Assembly (NCBI GenBank): GCA_020048895.1
Contig: JAIFLV010000052.1
Span: forward strand, 1-64,000
Length of the DNA stretch: 64,000 nucleotides
Source: Rhodoferax sp.
GTDB lineage: Bacteria; Pseudomonadota; Gammaproteobacteria; Burkholderiales; Burkholderiaceae_C
Direction of reading: 5' to 3'
A program made the translations under genes and the position numbers. Positions 10,074-17,355 of this stretch are shown here, in pieces; within the stretch, counting starts at the first letter, position 1; every line of letters begins with the position of its first letter. Under the pieces are notes generated by a model. It was not told where the DNA came from. It worked only from the letters and a program-made list of their open reading frames with translations, and ran no database searches.

Positions 10074-10913
10074 ATGAACCAGATTGATGTGTACTACACC
10101 CCGCAACAGGTTTCATGCCCGTCGGACAGTTCATCGCCTAGCCCCCGCAAGCCTGAGTGGGTGGTGAAGGAATGGTTGTATCGCAAGCTGCCTGTGCGGG
10201 TGATAGCACCCGTTGCAGCCACGCGTGATCAGATCGCTTTGGCGCATCACCCGCGTTATGTCGATGGCATTCTGAGTTGTGAATTGATGAATGGGTTTCG
10301 GGGGCGGAACAAGGACGTCGCGCAATCCTTGCCCTGGACCTGCGGCTCGTTTTTGTCGGCAGCGCGAGGTGCATTGGAAAATGGACTGGTGGCTTGCTCA
10401 CCTACATCGGGGTTTCACCATGCTGGTGTGAAAACCGCTTTTGGCTACTGCACTTTCAATGGTTTGATGGTGGCTGCGCTCAGTTTGAAAGCCGAGGGAA
10501 AAGTGTGTCGAGTCGGGATTCTCGACTGCGATCAGCACTTTGGCGATGGCACCGCTGAGATCATCGCGGCAAAGCGGCTCGACTGGATTCGCCACCTATC
10601 CAAAGAATACGTTGACCCAGATGAAGCCGAAGCATTTATTGCCCAGCTACCGGAGTTGGTAAGGAGCTTTGTTGATTGTGATTTGCTCATGTACCAAGCG
10701 GGTGCAGACCAGCATGTGAACGATCCATTGGGTGGTTTTCTGACCACCGAACAACTTGCCAGACGCGACCAAATCGTATTTACGGTGGCCAAGGCGATGG
10801 GCGTCCCCGTAGTCTGGAATTTGGCTGGCGGGTATCAAGATTCGCTGTACGAAGTTCTCAAGATACATACCAATACGATGTTGGCGTGCTCGGCCGCATA
10901 TGGCTGTGACTGA
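10074..10913 (+). CDS. Histone deacetylase / acetylpolyamine amidohydrolase-like hydrolase
   Basis: 'SGFHHAG', 'GILDCDQHFGDGT', 'YQAGADQHVNDPLGG', 'NLAGGYQ' match class I/II HDAC-fold active-site motifs; 279 aa. Confidence 0.85.
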   Translation: MNQIDVYYTPQQVSCPSDSSSPSPRKPEWVVKEWLYRKLPVRVIAPVAATRDQIALAHHPRYVDGILSCELMNGFRGRNKDVAQSLPWTCGSFLSAARGALENGLVACSPTSGFHHAGVKTAFGYCTFNGLMVAALSLKAEGKVCRVGILDCDQHFGDGTAEIIAAKRLDWIRHLSKEYVDPDEAEAFIAQLPELVRSFVDCDLLMYQAGADQHVNDPLGGFLTTEQLARRDQIVFTVAKAMGVPVVWNLAGGYQDSLYEVLKIHTNTMLACSAAYGCD

Positions 10914-11033
10914 ACTTGTGCTCAGACGGATACGTCACGACTTGACGCACAGAGCCAGACAATTGCAAGTTGACGACAAGTTGGGCTTGCGTTCTATGGG
11001 CAAAATCAATTCTGCAACGACTGGGAGAAACAG

Positions 11034-11645
11034 ATGAACGAAAACGCGGTTCTGAAATGTGGTGGGTGTGGTGCGAATCTTCAGTATTCAGGTGAAGACC
11101 AGGCTGCGATTGTGTGCGGATTCTGCAATGCAACGACAGTGGTCGCACCGGACGCTTATGAACCCGCAGAGGCGAAGCCGCCGAGTCGAGAAGAGATCAT
11201 TGAAAAACTGCAACTGCTGCACAAAATCGCCGGGGGCATGGTGACAGCGGTTTTCGCTATCTTCTTCGTCAAGATCTTCGGTACGCCCGTCGGAATCGTC
11301 GCATCCCTCGTCTACTTCGGCCTGGACCTTGCATTGGTAGCCCCAGATTCAAGAGTCGGCAAGGCTCGCATGGCCCCCGCCGAATCGCTTTTGATTTGGG
11401 CACTGGGTTCCAAGTGGAAACCGCGCTTGGCGGCCACTGAACTTGGGACCTGTACCTATTGCGGGCTTCAACATGCTGAACAGGGTGGCGCATGCATGAA
11501 AGGTCCAAACAAGACACATCTTGTTTTGGAAATCACAAAATCAGGCAGCGTAGACCTTGCCGGCCTTCAAAGCGTTTCGTTGCTGCAGGATTGGTCAATT
11601 TGGTTGATTGCAGCCACCATAGGGTTTTGCTGGTTCCTTTCGTAA
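11034..11645 (+). CDS. Zinc-ribbon membrane protein, hypothetical
   Basis: CGGCGANL...CGFC and CTYCGLQ motifs plus hydrophobic helices. Confidence 0.6.
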   Translation: MNENAVLKCGGCGANLQYSGEDQAAIVCGFCNATTVVAPDAYEPAEAKPPSREEIIEKLQLLHKIAGGMVTAVFAIFFVKIFGTPVGIVASLVYFGLDLALVAPDSRVGKARMAPAESLLIWALGSKWKPRLAATELGTCTYCGLQHAEQGGACMKGPNKTHLVLEITKSGSVDLAGLQSVSLLQDWSIWLIAATIGFCWFLS

Positions 11646-11697
11646 CAACCCTTTTGAAGACCAAATGGGGGTCGGATGCAGTGTGTGGCGCCACAAC

Positions 11698-11855
11698 GCT
11701 GCCGCCCGGGCTGCGTTTTTTAAGTCTACAGACCCTGCCCTTGCTGTTTGATTTTCCGAACGACATGGTGCGCTTGCCCGCTGAGGTGAATCGCCTGTCG
11801 AATCAGGTGTTGGTCAGCACCTACGAGCATGAATGGGGGCGGGCCCTGCCCTGAA
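11698..11855 (+). repeat. Direct repeat copy 2: displaced spermidine synthase 3'-end fragment
   Basis: Matches 83-240; translates to PPGLRFLSLQTLPLLFDFPNDMVRLPAEVNRLSNQVLVSTYEHEWGRALP. Confidence 0.9.
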
Positions 11856-11874
11856 CCCATTGACAAAAGTGTCT

Positions 11875-12793
11875 CTACTGCGGGTCCTGCGCATCGTCAA
11901 AGTGCGCCTCCACCCCACTGGGCAGCATCTGGATGGTGGCGCGCAAGCCAGGCACGCTGCGCATCAGGGCCTGTTCGACGCTGGTGCGCAAGGTGGCGGC
12001 ACGTTGCAGCGTCCAATTCGACGGCATGTGCATGTGCAGATCCACAAACCGGCGCTGCCCGGAGCGCCGCGTGATGACGTGGTCAAAGCGGATCGCGCGC
12101 TGGTCGTAGCCAGACAGCACCTTCGCAATTTCACGCAGCACTTCGGGCTCCACCGCTTCGTCCATCAGTCCCTGCGAAGAGCGCCACATCAGGTGGCCGC
12201 CTTCCCACAAAATATTCAAGGCCACGCCAATAGCCGCCACGGCGTCCAGCCACAGCCACCCCGTCAGCGCCACGCCCGCCAGACCTAACACCACGCCAGC
12301 GGAGGTCCACACATCGGTGACCAGGTGCCGGGCATCGGCTTCGAGCGCAATCGAGCGGTGCACTTTGGCCACGCTGAACATTACCCAGGCCAGCAGGCCG
12401 TTGAGTGCCGAGCTCAAAATAGAAAGCGCCAGACCCCAGCCGAGCTCCTGCAAGGGCTGCGGCTCCAGCAGTCGCGCAATGGCGGCCCAGATGATGCCCA
12501 CTGAAACGCCCACGATCAGGATACCCTCAAAGCCGGACGAGAAATACTCGGTCGGCCTTGTGGTGCCCGTAGGGATGGTCCTGGTCTGCAGGGCGCTGCG
12601 CGATGGTCACCATCAGCAAGGCAAACAAGGCGCTTGCGAGGTTGACAAAGGACTCCATCGCATCCGACAGCAAGCCCACCGAGTCGGTGATGTACCAGGC
12701 CAGCGTTTTGAGCACGATGGTGGTGACAGCCACTGCAATGGAAGCCCATAGCAAGTGTTTTGGCGTCAGGAAGCGTGTGGGAAGAGTGGCCAT
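11875..12793 (-). pseudogene. Cation diffusion facilitator (CDF) transporter, frameshifted
   Basis: N-terminal part (12527-12793) ends DHPYGHHKADRVFLVRL*; continuation EYFSSGFEGILIVGVSVGII is in another frame; 4-bp tandem duplication TCGGTCGG at 12548-12555. Confidence 0.85.
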
Positions 12794-12978
12794 AAGTAGT
12801 TTGGGAGCCGCTGGTTTTCAAGCATACAGCGCTTCGCCCACTCAGTGCACTGGAGCACAGAGCAATGTGGTCAAAAGGCCCATGCTCCTAAGGAACCCTT
12901 AAGGCTGGCTGCCTAGTATTCAAAGGGGGCAAGAAATCGTCGTCCTGCGATCCATTTCCCCTCCCCAGCAAGACTCCG

Positions 12979-14205
12979 ATGACCGCCGCGCAGTTGTTGA
13001 CCTACATCAGTGCAGCTGTGCTGCTGCAAGTGCTGCTCGCGGCAGCGGTCACTTTGTGGAAAAGAAAAAACGCCGTGGTGCCAACCCGGGTTGACGCCCC
13101 GCCGGTTGCCACCAAAGCGGACAGTGCATGGCCGGGTTGGCGCGATTTTCGAGTTGCCCGCCGTGCGTGGGAAGACGCCAATCAGAGCCAATGCTCGTTT
13201 TACCTGGAACCGGTCGATGGTGCGGCGCTCAAGCCGTTCAAGCCCGGTCAGTTCCTCACATTTTCCTTGCCAGTGTCGCCACAGACGACGGTGACGCGCT
13301 GCTACTCGCTCTCGGACGCACCGCATCCGCAGCACTTTCGCATCACTGTCAAGCGCGCAATTGCGCCCGATCAGACGCCCGCAGTGGCTCCAGGGGTTGC
13401 TTCGAACTACTTGCACGATCACGTTCAGGTAGGGGACGTGCTACAGGTGCGTGCGCCTTCGGGACACTTCTTCCTGCATGCCGATGATCCGGCGCCAGCG
13501 GTCCTGATCGGCGGTGGCATTGGCATCACACCCATGATGAGCATGCTTCTGTGGAGCCTGCAGACACATCCGAGCCGCGTGCTGCACCTGTTCTATGGTG
13601 TGCGCAACCGCGCCGACCACGCCTACAAGGCGACGCTCGAGAATCTGGCGCAGCGCCAGGCCAATGTGCATTTGCATGTGGTGTACAGCCGCCCTGGGCC
13701 CGCCGATGCCTCGGGCCAGGACTTCCAGCACACGGGGCACGTCGACATCCATCGGATCAGGCAAACGTTGCCGCACGGACGCCATGTGTTCTATATCTGT
13801 GGATCGGCGCCGATGATGGAGAACCTGGTGCCAGCCTTGGCCGATTGGGGCGTGCAGCGCAGCGACTTGCATTTTGAAGCGTTTGGCCCGGCCAATGTGC
13901 TTTTGCCTGGAGATGCCGCAGCGCAAACCCCCGGGGCCGATGCCGCCCCGGTAGAGATCCATTTCGCCGACTCGGGCCGCACACTGGAGTGGCAATCCAG
14001 CGATGGCACGCTGCTCGATTTCGCCGAACAGCATGGCATTGCCATGGCATCAGGTTGCCGTGCCGGGGGCTGCGGTTGTTGTGAGACACGCATCACCCAC
14101 GGCGAAGTGCGCTACGACCATGCGCCCGACTACGATACCGCGCCCGGCCACTGCCTGCCCTGCGTGGCCAGGCCGGCAAGTGCCAGCTTGGGGCTGTCGG
14201 CATGA
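12979..14205 (+). CDS. FAD/NAD(P)H oxidoreductase with C-terminal 2Fe-2S ferredoxin domain and N-terminal membrane anchor
   Basis: 'RCYSLSDAP', 'GGGIGITPMMSML', 'YICGSAPMM', C-terminal 'CRAGGCGCC...C'. Confidence 0.9.
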   Translation: MTAAQLLTYISAAVLLQVLLAAAVTLWKRKNAVVPTRVDAPPVATKADSAWPGWRDFRVARRAWEDANQSQCSFYLEPVDGAALKPFKPGQFLTFSLPVSPQTTVTRCYSLSDAPHPQHFRITVKRAIAPDQTPAVAPGVASNYLHDHVQVGDVLQVRAPSGHFFLHADDPAPAVLIGGGIGITPMMSMLLWSLQTHPSRVLHLFYGVRNRADHAYKATLENLAQRQANVHLHVVYSRPGPADASGQDFQHTGHVDIHRIRQTLPHGRHVFYICGSAPMMENLVPALADWGVQRSDLHFEAFGPANVLLPGDAAAQTPGADAAPVEIHFADSGRTLEWQSSDGTLLDFAEQHGIAMASGCRAGGCGCCETRITHGEVRYDHAPDYDTAPGHCLPCVARPASASLGLSA

Positions 14206-14789
14206 GTCTGAAACTGCCCAAGCTGATGACCCGCGAGGTACTGCCGTTTTTGCTGTCCTTTGCGGCGCTGGTGTTTGCCACGCTGTTGGTGGATGTGGCA
14301 CTGCACCTGTTCAATCTGGTGTGGATTGGAAAGTACCTCGGCATCCCGGGTACGCTGCTCATCCTCGGCTCATTTGGCTATTCACTGCGCAAGCGCAAAC
14401 TGATTCAGCGCGGTCATCCGGTGAGCCTGTTGCGCTGGCATGAAGGCATGGCCTGGGCGGGGTCTCTGCTTATTCTGGTGCACGCCGGGATTCACTTCAA
14501 CTCGATTCTGGGTTGGCTGGCAGTCGTGGCAATGCTCATCAATGTGGCCAGTGGCCTGGCAGGCAAGTTTCTGCTGGACCGCGCCAGAAACCGCATGAAC
14601 GAGGCCCTGCAGACGGTACGCGAACAAGATACTCCTGCTGCACAGTGGGAAGACCGGATGTATTGGGACAGCCTGACCTTCGATGCCGTAAAGCAGTGGC
14701 GCGCCGTGCACTTCCCCATCACGCTGGCGTTTGGTGTGCTGGGGTTGGCCCATATCATCGCCGCGCTGCTTTTCTGGGGCTGGAAATGA
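14202..14789 (+). CDS. Integral membrane protein, cytochrome b-like redox subunit
   Basis: Multiple hydrophobic segments with spaced His; ATGA overlaps both neighbours. Confidence 0.55.
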   Translation: MSLKLPKLMTREVLPFLLSFAALVFATLLVDVALHLFNLVWIGKYLGIPGTLLILGSFGYSLRKRKLIQRGHPVSLLRWHEGMAWAGSLLILVHAGIHFNSILGWLAVVAMLINVASGLAGKFLLDRARNRMNEALQTVREQDTPAAQWEDRMYWDSLTFDAVKQWRAVHFPITLAFGVLGLAHIIAALLFWGWK

Positions 14790-15496
14790 CGCGTCGCCAG
14801 ATACTTGCGCTCATCAGCGGCAATTTGCTGGTTTTGCTGGCGCTGGTGTTCATCTATCCGCATCTGATGGTGGCACCTGGTCCCCTCGTGCAGGAACATG
14901 CCGCACTGGCGACCGATTGTTTTGCGTGTCATACCGCACTGCGGGGTGTTAGCGTGCAAAAGTGCATAAGCTGCCACACCCTCAAAGATATCGGTGTGCG
15001 CACTACCAAGGGCGAGCCCGTAGCGCTAAAGGAGCGCAAGGTGGCGTTCCACCAGCAATTGGAGCAACAGAACTGCGTGGCCTGCCACAGTGACCATGCC
15101 GGCCCCAAGCTGGTGCAAAAGGACCAGAAGCCTTTCTCGCATGCCATGCTGCGTCTGGCGGTGCGTGAGGATTGCAAGACCTGCCATATCGCGCCACGCA
15201 ACAATTTACACAAGGATGTGACCGTCAACTGCAAGCAATGCCATACCCAGAATGCCTGGAAGCCCGCCACCTTCGAGCACGACAAGCTGTTCCTGCTTGA
15301 CAGCGACCACAAGACCGACTGCGTGACCTGCCACACCAACAATGACTACAGTCGCTACACCTGCTATGGCTGCCACGAACACACACCCGCCAAGATACGC
15401 GCAGAACACGTCGAAGAAGGTATTTCGAACTTTGACAACTGTGTGAAATGCCACCGCAGCGCACAGGGCAAACCTGAGGGCGGGCACGACGACTGA
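14786..15496 (+). CDS. Multiheme cytochrome c (8 CxxCH motifs)
   Basis: CFACH, CISCH, CVACH, CKTCH, CKQCH, CVTCH, CYGCH, CVKCH; N-terminal signal anchor. Confidence 0.9.
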   Translation: MTRRQILALISGNLLVLLALVFIYPHLMVAPGPLVQEHAALATDCFACHTALRGVSVQKCISCHTLKDIGVRTTKGEPVALKERKVAFHQQLEQQNCVACHSDHAGPKLVQKDQKPFSHAMLRLAVREDCKTCHIAPRNNLHKDVTVNCKQCHTQNAWKPATFEHDKLFLLDSDHKTDCVTCHTNNDYSRYTCYGCHEHTPAKIRAEHVEEGISNFDNCVKCHRSAQGKPEGGHDD

Positions 15497-15559
15497 TCGG
15501 GTGGATGGGAGCCTGTCTTGGCGCCGAAGATTAGGGCAAAATGGCCCCATCGGACCCAC

Positions 15560-16828
15560 ATGAAGTTCAGTAACCTTTCCATCCGCCTCAAGCTTGTCGC
15601 ACTGCTCGGAGTGAGTGCCGCCATGGCACTGGTGGTATCGGCAATCCTGTCGCTGGTGCTGACCTTTTTCTCGGTGCGTGACGAATCCCTGCGCCACTTG
15701 CGCCAGACCGCCGACATCGCTCAGGACAATCTGACCGCCACGCTGGCTTTCCGCGACAACTCCAGTGCCACCCGCATGTTGGCGTCTCTGGCTTCGAATC
15801 CACGAATTCTGGCCGCGCTTATTACCGACGAAGAGACGCAGCTGTTCAGCATCTATGTTTCGCCTGCGGCCTCGCCACCCGACGTCGCGCACTATCTTGC
15901 GGAAGTGGCGGCGCTGGCCCGGCAGCAACACACCCAGCTTTTCTTGCAGCACGAAGGTTTTGCATCCATTGCCATGGGTTATATGTTTGCAGTCAACCCT
16001 ATCGTCTTTGACGGTCGGACCATTGGCACGCTCACCCTGCTCTCCGACAATGTGATTCTGAAGGAGCGTATCAGCGCTTTTGTATTGATGCAGTTACTGG
16101 TTTCGGTCTTGACACTGGTGATCATCGCGTTCATATCCATCCGGTTGCAGCGTGTCTTCACTACCCCGATCTTTCACATTATCGAGACGATACGCACCAT
16201 CTCGCAGACCAAGAACTACGCCGTGAGTGTGAATACTATCCAGAACGACGAGTTCAAGGTGCTCTACACCCATTTCAACGACATGATTGCCGAGATCCAT
16301 GAGCGCGACAGCCAACTGAGTCGGCTGGCTACGACCGATCCGCTCACCGGATTGGCCAATCGCCGCCACGCCATGGACGTGATGCAGACCATGGTGACGC
16401 GGGCGCGGCGCAAACAGGAGCAGTTTGGCCTGGTGATGTTCGACGTCGACCATTTCAAGCGTATCAATGACCAATATGGGCACCCGGTGGGGGATCTGGT
16501 GCTCAAGTCGGTGGCCACGACACTCACCCGTGCTGCGCGCGAGATCGATCTGGTGGCGCGCATCGGCGGGGAGGAATTTCTGGTGCTGTGCGACAGCAGT
16601 GATCTGGAGACTACCCACCAGATTGCCGAACGCATGCGGTCCGCGATCGAGCAGGCCGTTATTTCCGGCACCGACGGGACGCAGCTCAAGGTGACCGCCA
16701 GCGCTGGCGTGTACGCATCGGTGCCCGATTCGGAAGATCTGAAAGTGTCGCTGTCGCGCGTGGACGCAGCGCTGTATCAGGCCAAGGAAGCAGGACGAAA
16801 CAAGGTAGTCAACTGGGAGAAGCAATGA
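15560..16828 (+). CDS. Diguanylate cyclase with periplasmic sensor (CHASE8-like), HAMP and GGDEF
   Basis: 'DPLTGLANRRHAMDVM', 'GGEEF' active site, two TM helices. Confidence 0.9.
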   Translation: MKFSNLSIRLKLVALLGVSAAMALVVSAILSLVLTFFSVRDESLRHLRQTADIAQDNLTATLAFRDNSSATRMLASLASNPRILAALITDEETQLFSIYVSPAASPPDVAHYLAEVAALARQQHTQLFLQHEGFASIAMGYMFAVNPIVFDGRTIGTLTLLSDNVILKERISAFVLMQLLVSVLTLVIIAFISIRLQRVFTTPIFHIIETIRTISQTKNYAVSVNTIQNDEFKVLYTHFNDMIAEIHERDSQLSRLATTDPLTGLANRRHAMDVMQTMVTRARRKQEQFGLVMFDVDHFKRINDQYGHPVGDLVLKSVATTLTRAAREIDLVARIGGEEFLVLCDSSDLETTHQIAERMRSAIEQAVISGTDGTQLKVTASAGVYASVPDSEDLKVSLSRVDAALYQAKEAGRNKVVNWEKQ

Positions 16829-17355
16829 GCAATCGAGCGTGTGTGTGGGTACTGCTGCTGATGGCGCAGCTGTTTTCCGGGGGGGCACTCGCCAGCCAGG
16901 AAGAAAACAAACTGATGGCGGTGTTCCTGGGCCGATTTGCAAGTTACATCGAATTGCCGGACCGCGGATCGAAACAATTCACCATCACCCTGATCGACGA
17001 AAACCCCTTTGGCAGTTTGCTTGACGATCTCTACCTGGGCAAGCAGATCAACGGCAAACCCGTGGTCATCCGCTATGCCACACGGATTGATGACATCGGC
17101 CAAAGCGACTTGCTCTTTATCACCCTGGTCAACCCACGCACCCGCCAGGAAGCGATTGACTATGGCGCCAAAAATTCGATTCTGACCATCAGCACGTCCA
17201 CCGGCTTCGCCGAGCGCGGCGGCATCATCCAGCTGGACTTTTTGCAGCAGCAGACCCGCATCAAGATCAACCACGCGGCGGCCCTCAAGTCCAACATCCG
17301 CATTGGCGCGCCACTGCTCTCGCTGGCCACTGTAGTGAAGGGGGTTGCACCATGA
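16825..17355 (+). CDS. YfiR family protein (DUF4154)
   Basis: 'FLGRFASYIELPD...FTITLIDENPFG...LLFITLVNP...ILTISTSTGFAERGGIIQLDF'. Confidence 0.8.
   Translation: MSNRACVWVLLLMAQLFSGGALASQEENKLMAVFLGRFASYIELPDRGSKQFTITLIDENPFGSLLDDLYLGKQINGKPVVIRYATRIDDIGQSDLLFITLVNPRTRQEAIDYGAKNSILTISTSTGFAERGGIIQLDFLQQQTRIKINHAAALKSNIRIGAPLLSLATVVKGVAP

Larger units (their letters stand above)
240..11697. mobile_element. Putative genomic island between duplicated spermidine synthase 3' ends
   Basis: Flanking direct repeats that duplicate a gene 3' end; accessory gene content; no integrase seen. Confidence 0.65.

Noticed and set aside
240-11697. Integrase or transposase for the island
   Set aside because: No ORF shows tyrosine/serine recombinase or DDE motifs; not claimed.
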